DNA of 64,000 nucleotides from contig JAXMGR010000015.1 of NCBI GenBank assembly GCA_046352935.1, forward strand, positions 36,584 to 100,583. Direction: 5' to 3'. Under the pieces are notes generated by a model, which was not told the DNA's origin, searched no databases, and saw only the letters and a program-made list of their open reading frames with translations. Shown here piece after piece: positions 39,905-49,285 of the stretch (positions are counted from its first letter, which is position 1; each line of letters begins with the position of its first letter). Made by a program: the position numbers and the translations under genes. This DNA is from CAYWMY01 sp046352935 (GTDB taxonomy: Bacteria; Pseudomonadota; Gammaproteobacteria; Steroidobacterales; Steroidobacteraceae).

Positions 39905-40147
39905 ATGAAAAAAAGAATATGGTGGCCCGAGCCCGTCTATGAGGCCAAGCCATACGGTGCGATGACGTTCGGCGTCCTCATCGCCGCTCTGGCCTTTGCG
40001 AGGTCGCTGTCCATCGGGGAGTGGGACCGGCCATTCGTGGCGGCCGCCTGTTTCGGCGGTCTGGTCCTCGTCTATGGCGGAGCCATTCTCCAGAAGCGGC
40101 TCGCATACCGGCGCCGCAGCCGCTGGAACCTGGAGCGGCGGTCCTGA
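39905..40147 (+). CDS. Small membrane protein, two helices
   Basis: An 80-residue protein beginning MKKRIWWPEPVYEAKPYGAM with two likely membrane helices (MTFGVLIAALAFARSL and PFVAAACFGGLVLVYGGAIL) and a basic C-terminus. It follows a strong -10 element and overlaps or abuts the oxidoreductase gene, with which it should be cotranscribed. No family is recognised. Confidence 0.68.
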   Translation: MKKRIWWPEPVYEAKPYGAMTFGVLIAALAFARSLSIGEWDRPFVAAACFGGLVLVYGGAILQKRLAYRRRSRWNLERRS

Positions 40148-40173
40148 TCGATCGAGGCGGGGCTCCGGCGCCA

Positions 40174-41130
40174 TTGCGCGTCGCCGTCATCGGGACCGGC
40201 TACCTCGGCCGCTTCCACGCCGAGAAGTATCGGGATTCGCCGCGGGCCGAACTCGTCGGTGTCGTCGATCCGCTGCCCGACGCGCGGCAGTCGGTCGCGG
40301 CCGCCTGCGGGACGAAGGCCTGCGCGGATTTCGGGGAACTTCTCGGCCACGTGGACGCGGTCAGCGTCGTGACGCCGACCCCTCTGCACCATCGTATCGC
40401 ACGGGCGTTCATCGACGCCGGCGCGCACGTGCTGGTCGAGAAGCCGATGTGCACGACCGTGGACGAGGCGCGGGACCTCATCGCTGCAGCGAAGATCAAC
40501 GGGCGTGTCCTGCAGGTCGGTCACCTCGAGCGTTTCAATCCTGCCGTCCTTGCCGCGATGCCGGGGATCCGGGCGCCACGTTTCATCGAGTCGCACCGGC
40601 TGGCGCCATTCAGGCCGCGCGGCACGGACGTCAGCGTCGTCCTCGACCTCATGATCCACGACATCGACCTCATCATGAACATCGTCGGGGCGCGGATCGG
40701 TTCCATCGACGCGGTCGGAGCACCCGTATTCACCGGCGAGATCGACATCGCGAACGCGAGGATCCGCTTCGAGAACGGCTGCGTCGCGAACGTGACCGCG
40801 AGTCGCATCAGCACGAAGTCCGAGCGCAAGCTCCGTGTCTTCCAGGAAGACAGCTATCTGTCCCTGGATCTCCAGCTGAAGACGCTCACCACCGTGCGTC
40901 GCCGTCCTGACGCGGCGGAGGGGAACCCGCCCGCCGTCGACGTCGTGGAGCAGGACTGCGGGCAGGGCGATGCGCTCGGGTTCGAGATCGATTCCTTCCT
41001 GTCGGCGATCGCGGCGAATGCCGTTCCCGTCGTGACGGGCGAGGACGGGCTGCGCGCCCTGGAAACAGCGCTGCGCATCGGCGACCTCGTGAGGCGCGCG
41101 CCGTCCGGTGCCCCCGCCGATCCGCGCTGA
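40174..41130 (+). CDS. Gfo/Idh/MocA-family oxidoreductase
   Basis: A 318-residue NAD(P)-dependent oxidoreductase: Rossmann motif VAVIGTGYLGRFHAEKY, the EKP motif (VEKPMCTTVDEA) and a C-terminal substrate domain with DLMIHDIDLIM. It resembles the group that includes GnnA, which oxidises UDP-GlcNAc at C3 for lipid A with amide-linked chains; no aminotransferase partner lies beside it, so the substrate is uncertain. No ATG or GTG fits the start. TTG at 40174 is used here; a CTG at 40144 would overlap the previous stop as CTGA and has a GGAG site. Confidence 0.82.
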   Translation: MRVAVIGTGYLGRFHAEKYRDSPRAELVGVVDPLPDARQSVAAACGTKACADFGELLGHVDAVSVVTPTPLHHRIARAFIDAGAHVLVEKPMCTTVDEARDLIAAAKINGRVLQVGHLERFNPAVLAAMPGIRAPRFIESHRLAPFRPRGTDVSVVLDLMIHDIDLIMNIVGARIGSIDAVGAPVFTGEIDIANARIRFENGCVANVTASRISTKSERKLRVFQEDSYLSLDLQLKTLTTVRRRPDAAEGNPPAVDVVEQDCGQGDALGFEIDSFLSAIAANAVPVVTGEDGLRALETALRIGDLVRRAPSGAPADPR

Positions 41131-41274
41131 GCGTTTCCCCCGCGCCGGTCTTCCCATCGCTGCGACCGCGCACGTGCCGCGTGGATCTCTCCGGATCGGA
41201 CCGGCCGCGAGTCGCGCCGGGATCGGATCGCATCGTCTGGACCAGTTCCGGATTCCGGCCGTGGTGTTCGGAAG

Positions 41275-41305
41275 CCGTGTTTCCGGGCGGTCCGATCGCT
41301 ATACT
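41275..41305 (+). promoter_or_regulatory. Possible promoter of the korC-korA-korB operon
   Basis: TATACT at 41300-41305 resembles a -10 element; a weak GTGTTT lies at 41277-41282, 17 bases upstream. The 276-base gap from 41131 to 41406 shows no gene. Confidence 0.35.
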
Positions 41306-41409
41306 TGGCGCCCCCCGTCCGGGCCGGGTGCGGCTAACCCCTTCCGGGCGAAGACATTTCAACAGGGTGCGCCACGTTCCGTGCGGACCCGGAGGGCCTG
41401 AGCGCCGTG

Positions 41410-43218
41410 ATGAAGCCGACCGATACCAAGGACCCGGACTACTACCACCGGGTGGTCGATTGTCAGTGGGCCTGTCCGGCCCACACGGATGTCCCCGAGT
41501 ACATCAGGCTCATCGCACAGGGCCGGTACACCGACGCCTACATGGTCAATCGGGAGTCGAATGTGTTCCCCGGGATCCTGGGGCGCGTGTGCGACCGTCC
41601 GTGCGAACCCGCCTGCCGGCGGGGGCGCGTCGAGGAGAAGCCGGTTGCGATCTGCCGGCTCAAGCGTGTCGCGGCGGACCTCGCCGACGACATCACCGAC
41701 CGGCTGCCGCCGGTGCCGGCGAAGAACGGCAAGCGCGTGGCGTGCATCGGCGCCGGTCCGGCGTCGCTGACGGTTGCCAACGATCTGGCGCCGCTCGGCT
41801 ACAGCGTGACGGTCTTCGAACAGCACGCGGTGACGGGCGGCCTGATGCGCACCAACATCCCGTCGTTCCGCCTGCCCGAGTCCGTGCTGGACGAGGAGAT
41901 CGGCACGATCATCGACATGGGAGTGGATCTGCGCCTCGGCACCCCGGTCCACAGCATGAAGGCGCTGCTGGATTCAGGCGAGTTCGACGCGGTGTTCGTC
42001 GGCAGCGGCGCACCCAAGGGCAAGGAACTCCGGCTGCCCGGTCGCGACGATTCCGATCGCATCCACATCGGCATCACCTGGCTGGAGTCCGTGGCCTTCG
42101 GTCACGTGAAGTCGATCGGCGAGCGCGTGCTGATCATCGGCGTGGGCAACACCGCGATGGACTGCTGCCGCTCGTCGCTGAGACTCGGTGCGCGCGACGT
42201 CAAGGTCATGGCGCGCAAGCCGCGTGGGTTCTTCAAGGCTTCGGAGTGGGAGCTGGAGGACGCCGAGCAGGAGAACGTCGCGATCGTGGTCAACCGCGCA
42301 CCGAAGTGCTTCGTGATCGAGGGCGGCAGGCTGACGGGCATGCTGTTCGACGTCATGGAGTACGACGTCGAGCGTGGGCGCATCGTCGCCGAGCGCGTGA
42401 CGGGCGAGGAACTCGTGCCCTGCGACGACGTGATCCTCGCGGTCGGTCAGGAGAACGCTTTCCCCTGGATCGAGCGCGATCTCGGGATCGAGTTCGACAA
42501 GTGGCAGGTTCCGGTCGTGGACGCGACCACGTTCCAGTCCACGCGCGCCGGGGTGTTCTTCGGTGGTGACGCGGCGTTCGGACCGAAGAACATCATCTGG
42601 GCGGTCGAGCACGGCCACCAGGCGGCGATCTCGATCCATCGTCACTGCCAGGGGCTCGCCGTCGGCGAGCGGCCACCGCGCGGCGTGAACCTCAGCAGCC
42701 GCAAGATGGGCCTCCACGAGTGGTCGTACAAGAACGACTACGCACCGGTCGAGCGGCGCATCGTGCCGCACGTCGGGCTCAAGGAGCGTTTCAAGCGGCT
42801 GAACATCGAGGTGGAACTCGGGTTCGGGCCCGAGCAGTTCGAGGCCGAGGTGCAGCGCTGCCTCAACTGCGACATCCAGACCGTGTTCGACGCACCGGCG
42901 TGCATCGAATGCGACGCCTGCATCGACATCTGTCCGACGGACTGCCTGACCATCACGCCGAACGGCGAGGAGGCCGACCTCGTGTCGCGCCTCAAGGCGC
43001 CGCGGCGGAACCCCGACGAACCGCTGTTCGTCTCGGAATCGCTGAAGCAGACCGGGCGTGTGATGGTGAAGGACGAGGATCTCTGCGTGCACTGCGGTCT
43101 GTGCGCCGAGCGGTGCCCCACGGGTGCGTGGGACATGCAGAAGTCCTGGATCGAAGTGCCCAAGACCACCGACGAGGTTGAGCGATGCCAGAGAGAGCCC
43201 AGGCGCAAGAGCGCGTGA
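41410..43218 (+). CDS. FAD/NAD(P) flavoprotein with C-terminal ferredoxin domain (KorC-like)
   Basis: A 602-residue protein of the glutamate-synthase-small-subunit type. An N-terminal helical Fe-S region (DCQWACPAHTDV, CDRPCEPACRRG) is followed by FAD- and NAD(P)-binding domains (VACIGAGPASLTVAND; VLIIGVGNTAMDC). The C-terminus is a 2x[4Fe-4S] ferredoxin (CIECDACIDICP, CVHCGLCAERCP). It should shuttle electrons between NAD(P)H and KorAB, as in the 2-oxoglutarate:NADP oxidoreductases of Thauera/Azoarcus relatives. A GTG at 41407 directly precedes the ATG. It overlaps korA by 34 bases. Confidence 0.9.
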   Translation: MKPTDTKDPDYYHRVVDCQWACPAHTDVPEYIRLIAQGRYTDAYMVNRESNVFPGILGRVCDRPCEPACRRGRVEEKPVAICRLKRVAADLADDITDRLPPVPAKNGKRVACIGAGPASLTVANDLAPLGYSVTVFEQHAVTGGLMRTNIPSFRLPESVLDEEIGTIIDMGVDLRLGTPVHSMKALLDSGEFDAVFVGSGAPKGKELRLPGRDDSDRIHIGITWLESVAFGHVKSIGERVLIIGVGNTAMDCCRSSLRLGARDVKVMARKPRGFFKASEWELEDAEQENVAIVVNRAPKCFVIEGGRLTGMLFDVMEYDVERGRIVAERVTGEELVPCDDVILAVGQENAFPWIERDLGIEFDKWQVPVVDATTFQSTRAGVFFGGDAAFGPKNIIWAVEHGHQAAISIHRHCQGLAVGERPPRGVNLSSRKMGLHEWSYKNDYAPVERRIVPHVGLKERFKRLNIEVELGFGPEQFEAEVQRCLNCDIQTVFDAPACIECDACIDICPTDCLTITPNGEEADLVSRLKAPRRNPDEPLFVSESLKQTGRVMVKDEDLCVHCGLCAERCPTGAWDMQKSWIEVPKTTDEVERCQREPRRKSA

Positions 43219-45008
43219 ACGATTTCGTAGTCAAGATCGCCAATATCAACGGCACCGGCTCGGCCAGCGCGAACGCGCTGATCATGAAGTCCATCTTCCG
43301 GATGGGCGTGCCCGTGGTCGGCAAGAATTTCTTCCCGTCGAACATCCAGGGCATGCCGACCTGGTTCGAGATCCGCGTCACGCGCGACGGCTGGATGGCG
43401 CGTTGCGGGCGCATCGATCTCATGATCGCCATGAACCCGGAGACCTACGCGAAGGACGTCAGGGAGGTCGCGCCCGGCGGATTCCTGCTGTACGACTCGA
43501 CCTGGCCGCGCAGCTCCCTGCTGACGCGCGACGACGTCACGGTGCTCGGCGTGCCGTTCGCGGAGATCTGCAACCAGCACTTCCCGACCGCGCGCGCGCG
43601 TACGCTGATGAAGAACATCATGTACGCGGGTGCCGTCGCGGCGCTGCTCGACATCGATCTCGCCGTGATCCGCGAGCTGCTCGGCGAGACGTATGCGAAG
43701 CGGCCCGCGCTCGTGGACTCGAACATGAAGGCCATCGAGCTCGGCTACCGGTACGCGCGCGAGCACTTCAGCTGTCCGCTCGGGATACGGGTCGAGCGCA
43801 TGAACGCGACGGCCGGGAACATCCTGATCGACGGCAACACCGCGGCCGGGCTCGGCTGCGTCTATGCGGGTGCGACCGTCGGCGCCTGGTATCCGATCAC
43901 GCCCTCGACGTCCATCATGGACTCGTTCAAGGGCTTCTGCGCGAAGCATCGGGTGGACGCCGAGACCGGTGCCAACAACTACGTCATCCTCCAGGCGGAG
44001 GACGAGCTCGCGGCCGTCGGCATGGTCGTCGGCGCCTCGTGGGCCGGTGCGCGCGCCTTCACGCCGACGAGCGGTCCGGGCATCTCGCTGATGAGCGAGT
44101 TCATCGGGCTCGCGTACTACGCGGAGATCCCGGCGGTGATCTTCGACGTGCAGCGCTGCGGGCCGTCGACCGGCATGCCGACGCGCACCCAGCAGTGCGA
44201 TCTCATGCTCTGCGCCTATGCGTCGCACGGCGACACCCGGCACGTGGCGCTGTTCCCGTCGAACCCGGAGGAGGCATTCCAGTTCGCCGTGAAGGGTTTC
44301 GACCTCGCGGAGCGGCTGCAGACGCCGGTGTTCGTGATGCTCGATCTCGACATCGGCATGAACGACTGGATGGTGCCGGAGTTCAAGTGGGACGACGCAT
44401 ACCGCCCCGACCGGGGCAAGGTGCTCTCCGCCGAGGATCTCGCGAAACTGGAGAAGTTCCACCGCTACTTCGACAAGGACGGCGACGGCATCCCGTACCG
44501 GAGCCTGCCCGGCGTCAGCAGCAAGGGCGCGTACTTCACGCGCGGCTCCGGCCACAACCAGTACGGCGGCTACACCGAGGACGCGACCGACTACCAGATC
44601 GTCGTCGATCGTCTCGTGCGCAAGTTCGACACGGCCAGGAAGCTGGTGCCGCCCGCGATCATCGAGGGCAGCGGACGGCACGAGATCGGCATCGTCAGCC
44701 TCGGTTCCTGCGACGGCGCCGTGCGCGAGGCAATCGCCGCGCTCGCGAAGCAGGGTGTGCACGTCGACTACATGCGCGTTCGTGGCTTCCCGTTCGGGGA
44801 CGAGGTCGAGGCCTTCCTCGCCGCGCACCAGACGAACTTCGTGGTCGAACAGAACCGCGACGGACAGCTGCGCAGCCTGCTGACCCTCGAGACCGCGGTC
44901 AGCAAGTCGAGGCTTCGTTCCATCCTGCACTACAACGGTCTGCCCATCGAGGCGAAGTGCATCGTGGAAGGCGTCGCGCAGGAGCTCGCGAAGGGAGCCG
45001 CAGCATGA
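43185..45008 (+). CDS. korA: 2-oxoacid:acceptor oxidoreductase, fused gamma-alpha subunit
   Basis: A 607-residue fusion: gamma domain at about 10-185 (KIANINGTGSASANALIMKSIF, FFPSNIQGMPTW), then the alpha pyrimidine-binding domain (GAWYPITPSTS, QAEDELAAVGMVVGAS, SGPGISLMSEFIGLAYYAE). With KorB it oxidatively decarboxylates a 2-oxoacid to an acyl-CoA; 2-oxoglutarate is most likely. The ATG at 43185 has GAGG upstream; a GTG at 43215 overlapping the previous stop is a possible alternative. Confidence 0.92.
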   Translation: MPERAQAQERVNDFVVKIANINGTGSASANALIMKSIFRMGVPVVGKNFFPSNIQGMPTWFEIRVTRDGWMARCGRIDLMIAMNPETYAKDVREVAPGGFLLYDSTWPRSSLLTRDDVTVLGVPFAEICNQHFPTARARTLMKNIMYAGAVAALLDIDLAVIRELLGETYAKRPALVDSNMKAIELGYRYAREHFSCPLGIRVERMNATAGNILIDGNTAAGLGCVYAGATVGAWYPITPSTSIMDSFKGFCAKHRVDAETGANNYVILQAEDELAAVGMVVGASWAGARAFTPTSGPGISLMSEFIGLAYYAEIPAVIFDVQRCGPSTGMPTRTQQCDLMLCAYASHGDTRHVALFPSNPEEAFQFAVKGFDLAERLQTPVFVMLDLDIGMNDWMVPEFKWDDAYRPDRGKVLSAEDLAKLEKFHRYFDKDGDGIPYRSLPGVSSKGAYFTRGSGHNQYGGYTEDATDYQIVVDRLVRKFDTARKLVPPAIIEGSGRHEIGIVSLGSCDGAVREAIAALAKQGVHVDYMRVRGFPFGDEVEAFLAAHQTNFVVEQNRDGQLRSLLTLETAVSKSRLRSILHYNGLPIEAKCIVEGVAQELAKGAAA

Positions 45009-46060
45009 GTTTCATCACCAAGCCGAAAGTCGCGCACCCCGGTCTGCCGCGCAATGATCTCGGGCTGACGTACAGGGCCTACGAGGGCGGCATGTCGACG
45101 CTCTGCGCCGGCTGCGGCCACGACTCCGTGACGGCCGCCATGATCCAGGCCTGCTTCGAGCTGTCGCTCTCGCCGCAGAGCGTCGTCAAGCTGTCGGGAA
45201 TCGGCTGCTCGTCGAAGTCGACGGCCTACTTCATCAGCGGCGCGCACGGCTTCAACTCCGTGCACGGCCGCATGCCGGCCATCGCCTCGGGCGCGGGTGC
45301 GGCCAACCGCGCGCTCAACATCATCGGGGTGTCCGGCGACGGCGATTCGCTGTCGATCGGCCTCGGGCAGCTGGGCCACGTGGTCCGCCGCAACCTCAAC
45401 ATGCTGTACATGCTCGAGAACAACGGCGTGTACGGCCTGACCAAGGGTCAGTTCTCGGCTTCGGCCGACATCGGCTCGAAGTCCAAGAAGGGCGAGTCCA
45501 ACGAGTTCGGGCCCATCGACCCCGTGCTGCTGGCGCTGTCGCTGGGAGCCGGGTTCGTGGCACGCAGCTTCTCGGGCGACAAGGCGCAGCTGGTGCCGCT
45601 CATCAAGGCCGCCCTCGCGCATCCGGGCTTCGCGCTGATCGACGTGATCTCGCCCTGCGTGACCTTCAACGACCACGAGGGTTCCACGAAGAGTTACGCC
45701 TACACGCGCGAGCACCTCCATGCGGCCACGGCGGCCGACTACGTGGCGCCGCACAAGCCGGTCACGGTCTCGTACGGCGAGGGCGAAGCCCTGGAAGTCG
45801 ACATGCACGAGGGCGGTCGCATCGTGCTGCGCAAGCTCGATCGGGACTACGACCCGACGGACCGCGGGCGTGCGTTCAGCTTCGTCCAGAGCCACGCGAA
45901 GCGCGGCGAGTACGTCACGGGCCTGATCTACTGCGATCCGTCGGGCCGCGACATGCACGCGCTGTCGGGTACGGTGCAGCAGCCGCTCGTGAACGTGCCG
46001 TACGAGAAGCTCACGCCCGGGTCGGCCCGGCTGAAGCAGATCCTCGCGCGGTATCGCTGA
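45005..46060 (+). CDS. korB: 2-oxoacid:acceptor oxidoreductase beta subunit
   Basis: A 351-residue TPP-binding subunit with cysteines C34, C37 and C68 (LCAGCGH, GIGCSS) for a [4Fe-4S] cluster and the TPP motif GDGDSLSIGLG starting near 111. It completes the KorABC enzyme. The ATG overlaps the korA stop (ATGA). The C-terminus keeps the conserved PSGRDMHALSGTVQQPL stretch. Confidence 0.93.
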   Translation: MSFITKPKVAHPGLPRNDLGLTYRAYEGGMSTLCAGCGHDSVTAAMIQACFELSLSPQSVVKLSGIGCSSKSTAYFISGAHGFNSVHGRMPAIASGAGAANRALNIIGVSGDGDSLSIGLGQLGHVVRRNLNMLYMLENNGVYGLTKGQFSASADIGSKSKKGESNEFGPIDPVLLALSLGAGFVARSFSGDKAQLVPLIKAALAHPGFALIDVISPCVTFNDHEGSTKSYAYTREHLHAATAADYVAPHKPVTVSYGEGEALEVDMHEGGRIVLRKLDRDYDPTDRGRAFSFVQSHAKRGEYVTGLIYCDPSGRDMHALSGTVQQPLVNVPYEKLTPGSARLKQILARYR

Positions 46061-46069
46061 GCGCATGCC

Positions 46070-47323
46070 GTGACGGCGGGCGGCTTCCTGCAGGCCGTCG
46101 CCGGCATGGCCGCGTTCGTCGGGCTCGGCGTGCTGCTCAGCGCGTCGCGCCGCCGCATCGACTGGCGGCTCGTCGCGACCGCGATCGTCCTGCAGTTCGT
46201 CATCTGCGCGCTGCTGCTGCGGGTGCCCGTGGCCGCCGCAGGCCTCGCCGCCGTCGGACGCGGCGTCGATGCGGTGACCGATGCCACGCGCGCCGGCACG
46301 ACCTTCCTGTTCGGCTTCCTGGGCGGCGGTGCGGCGCCGTTCGCCGTCGCGGAGCCGGGGGCGCTCGTCACCTTCGCCTTCCGCCTGCTGCCCATCGTGA
46401 TCGTCATGTCGGCGCTCTCCGCGCTGCTGTGGCACTGGCAGGTGCTCCCGCTCGTCGTGCGTGCGCTGGCAGGGCTGTTCGAGCGCACGCTCGGGACGCG
46501 CGGTCCGGCCGGTCTCGCCGCGACGGCGGAGATCTTCGCCGGCCCGGTGGAGTCGCCGCTGCTCGTGCGGCCGTACCTCGCCGCGATGACGCGCTACGAG
46601 CTGCTGCTGCTCATGACCGCAGGGCTCGCGACGATCGCGGGGTCCGTCATGGCCCTCTACGCCGCGATGCTCGGTCCGTTCTTCGGCGAGGCGCTCGGTC
46701 ACCTGCTGACGAAGTCGGTGATGTCGGTGCCGGCATCGATACTGTTCGCGCACCTGCTGTTGCCGGAGGATCCGCGGGACCAGCCGGTGGTCGCGCCGCC
46801 GCGGCTCTACACCGGCTCCATGGATGCCCTGACGCGGGGGACGCAGGACGGCCTGGGCGTCTACCTGGGTGTGATGGCCATGCTGCTCGTGCTGGTCAGC
46901 CTCGTCGCACTGCTGAACGGCATCGTGGGACTGCTGCCCGCGGCCGGCGGGGAGCCGCTGTCGCTGGAGCGCATGGCCGGGTGGATCTTCGCACCCGTCG
47001 CCTGGTGCATGGGCGTGCCCTGGAGCGAGGCGCCGGCGGTCGGATCGCTGCTGGGCGTGAAGACAGTGCTCAACGAGTTCGTCGCCTACGCGCAGTTCAC
47101 GCAGCTGCCGCCGGACACTCTGGATGCGCGCTCACGGCTGATCACGATCTACGCGCTCTGCGGCTTCGCCAACTTCGGCAGCATCGGCATCCAGCTCGGT
47201 GGAATCGGCGCCATGGCGCCCGAGCGACGCGCCGATCTGGCGGCGCTCGCGATGCCGGCGCTCGTCGCGGCGACGCTGGCCTCGTGCATGACGGCCGCGA
47301 TCGCCGGGCTCGTCGCTGCCTGA
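46070..47323 (+). CDS. NupC-type concentrative nucleoside transporter
   Basis: A 417-residue membrane protein of the concentrative nucleoside transporter family: N-terminal helices, gate domain (FRLLPIVIVMSALSALLWHW), GPVESPLLVRPYL and KTVLNEFVAYAQF with the conserved nucleoside/sodium-binding residues, and CGFANFGSIGIQLGGIG. It imports nucleosides with sodium or protons. The start is GTG at 46070, 9 bases after korB. Confidence 0.9.
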   Translation: MTAGGFLQAVAGMAAFVGLGVLLSASRRRIDWRLVATAIVLQFVICALLLRVPVAAAGLAAVGRGVDAVTDATRAGTTFLFGFLGGGAAPFAVAEPGALVTFAFRLLPIVIVMSALSALLWHWQVLPLVVRALAGLFERTLGTRGPAGLAATAEIFAGPVESPLLVRPYLAAMTRYELLLLMTAGLATIAGSVMALYAAMLGPFFGEALGHLLTKSVMSVPASILFAHLLLPEDPRDQPVVAPPRLYTGSMDALTRGTQDGLGVYLGVMAMLLVLVSLVALLNGIVGLLPAAGGEPLSLERMAGWIFAPVAWCMGVPWSEAPAVGSLLGVKTVLNEFVAYAQFTQLPPDTLDARSRLITIYALCGFANFGSIGIQLGGIGAMAPERRADLAALAMPALVAATLASCMTAAIAGLVAA

Positions 47324-47345
47324 AGCCGCGCGTCGGCCACCGCAG

Positions 47346-48560
47346 TCACTCGTGGCGCAGCGCCTCGATCGGGTCGAGCTGCGCGGCGCGGCGGGCGGGC
47401 ATCAGCCCGAACAGCACGCCGACGCCGGCCGAGAACAGGAAGGCGATGACGTTGATCTGCACGCCGAAGGCGTAGGGCACCTTCATGACGCCGGCGAGCA
47501 GCCACGAGGCGAGGGCGCCGATCAGGATGCCGGCCACTCCGCCCAGCGTCGACAGCACGATGGCCTCGATCAGGAACTGCAGCAGCACTTCGCGCGGCTG
47601 CGCGCCGATCGCGAGCCGGATGCCGATCTCGCGGGTGCGCTCGGTGACCGAGACCAGCATGATGTTCATGATGCCGATCCCGCCCACGAGCAGGCTCACA
47701 CCCGCGACGGCGCCGAGCAGCATGGTCATCACGCGCGTCGTCGAGCTCAGTGTCTCCGCGATCTGGCGCGTGTCGATGACGATGAAGTCGTCGTCTTCGT
47801 TGTGGCCGATCCGGCGGCGTTCCCGCATCAGCTGCGTGATGTCGAACAGCACCCCCTCGATGTCGGCCCCGGTGCGTGCGGACACGAGGATCGCACCGAC
47901 GTCCTGGGTGGTCTGCTTCCCCGCGAGCCTGCGCTGCACCGTGGACAGCGGCATGACGACGAGGTCGTCCTGGTCGTGTCCCATCGCGCCCTGGCCCTTG
48001 GCGGCGAGCGACCCGATGACCTCGCAGCTGAACTTGCCGACGCGGATCCTCGCGCCGACCGGCTGCTCGCGTTCGAAGAGCTTCTCGCGCACGGTCCTGC
48101 CGACCACGCAGACCGGACGGCCGGCGCGGTACTCGGCCTCGGTGAAGGGGCGTCCGGCCTCGATGCGCCAGTTCGCGACGTCGAAGTACTCCGGGGTCGC
48201 GCCCATGACCGATGTGGTCCAGTCCCGCTGCATGTACACCATGGAGGCGGCGCGGTTCATGGTCGGCGCCACTGCGCGCACGCCGGGAACGGCATCGCGG
48301 ATCGCCTCGGCGTCGCTGATGCGGAACTGTGGCGCGCCGCCGCCCGCCATGGGCCCCATGCCGCGACCGGGCCTCAGCGTGATCAGGTTGCTGCCGAGGC
48401 TCGCGACCTGCGCCTGGACGCTGCGCGTGGCGCCGTCGCCCAGGGTCACCATGGTCACGACCGCCGCGACGCCGATCACGACGCCGAGCAGCGTCAGGAA
48501 CGCGCGCAGCAGGTTCCGCCGGATCTCGCTGAGTGCGAGCAGCAGTGCGTTGCCGATCAT
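47346..48560 (-). CDS. MacB-like ABC transporter permease
   Basis: A 404-residue FtsX/MacB-type permease: an N-terminal membrane helix (LLRAFLTLLGVVIGVAAVVTMV), a long periplasmic MacB core, and three C-terminal helices with the family end ARRAAQLDPIEALRHE. It is a stand-alone permease, the ATPase being a separate gene whose stop overlaps its ATG (ATGA). With the MacA-like protein it should form an efflux or lipoprotein-type exporter. Confidence 0.92.
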   Translation of the reverse strand: MIGNALLLALSEIRRNLLRAFLTLLGVVIGVAAVVTMVTLGDGATRSVQAQVASLGSNLITLRPGRGMGPMAGGGAPQFRISDAEAIRDAVPGVRAVAPTMNRAASMVYMQRDWTTSVMGATPEYFDVANWRIEAGRPFTEAEYRAGRPVCVVGRTVREKLFEREQPVGARIRVGKFSCEVIGSLAAKGQGAMGHDQDDLVVMPLSTVQRRLAGKQTTQDVGAILVSARTGADIEGVLFDITQLMRERRRIGHNEDDDFIVIDTRQIAETLSSTTRVMTMLLGAVAGVSLLVGGIGIMNIMLVSVTERTREIGIRLAIGAQPREVLLQFLIEAIVLSTLGGVAGILIGALASWLLAGVMKVPYAFGVQINVIAFLFSAGVGVLFGLMPARRAAQLDPIEALRHE

Positions 48561-49285
48561 GCGGCCGCTTCCGGTGTCGGTGTGTCACCCGCGATGCGGC
48601 CGTCGCGGACGGTGACGATGCGCCGTGCATAGTGCGCCATGTCGGGCTCGTGGGTGACCATGAGGACGGTGAGGCCGCGTGAGGCATTCAGTCCCGAGAT
48701 CAGTTCCATGATCTCGCGGCCACGAGCGGAGTCGAGATTGCCGGTCGGCTCGTCCGCGAACAGCACCGTCGGTTCGGAGACGATCGCGCGCGCGATCGCC
48801 ACGCGCTGCTGCTGGCCGCCGGACAGCTCGGCGGGCGTGTGGGTCTCCCAGCCCGCCAGTCCGACCTGCGCGAGCGCCGCACGGGCGCGCGCGCGCCGGT
48901 CGCCGTGCGGCAGGCCGCGGTACAGGAGGGGCAGTTCGACGTTCTCGAGCGCACTGGTGCGCGCGAGCAGGTTGTAGCCCTGGAACACGAAGCCGATGCG
49001 GTACCGGCGCAGCAGCGCCCGCTGCTCGCGCGTGAGAGTCCCGACCTCGACGCCGTCGAAGCGATAGCTGCCGGTGGTCGGTGTATCGAGGCAGCCCAGG
49101 ATGTTCATCAGCGTCGACTTGCCGGAGCCGCTCGGTCCCATCACGGCGACGAACTCGCCCGCGTCGATGCGCAGGTCCACTCCGGCGAGGGCCTGGAAAG
49201 CGGCGGCCCCCGAGCCGTAGGTCCGGGTCACACCGCAGAGCTCGATCAGAGGCGGCGCGGCAGCGGCGCGGTGTGCGGGGTTCAT
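48557..49285 (-). CDS. MacB/LolD-type ABC ATPase
   Basis: A 242-residue ATPase: Walker A GPSGSGKST, Q-loop FQGYNLLARTSALENVELPL, signature LSGGQQQRVAIARA, Walker B VLFADEPTGNLDS, H-loop VTHE. The YNLL...ENVELPL pattern is typical of MacB/LolD ATPases. Both ends overlap neighbours by four bases, making a tight three-gene operon. Confidence 0.94.
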   Translation of the reverse strand: MNPAHRAAAAPPLIELCGVTRTYGSGAAAFQALAGVDLRIDAGEFVAVMGPSGSGKSTLMNILGCLDTPTTGSYRFDGVEVGTLTREQRALLRRYRIGFVFQGYNLLARTSALENVELPLLYRGLPHGDRRARARAALAQVGLAGWETHTPAELSGGQQQRVAIARAIVSEPTVLFADEPTGNLDSARGREIMELISGLNASRGLTVLMVTHEPDMAHYARRIVTVRDGRIAGDTPTPEAAA

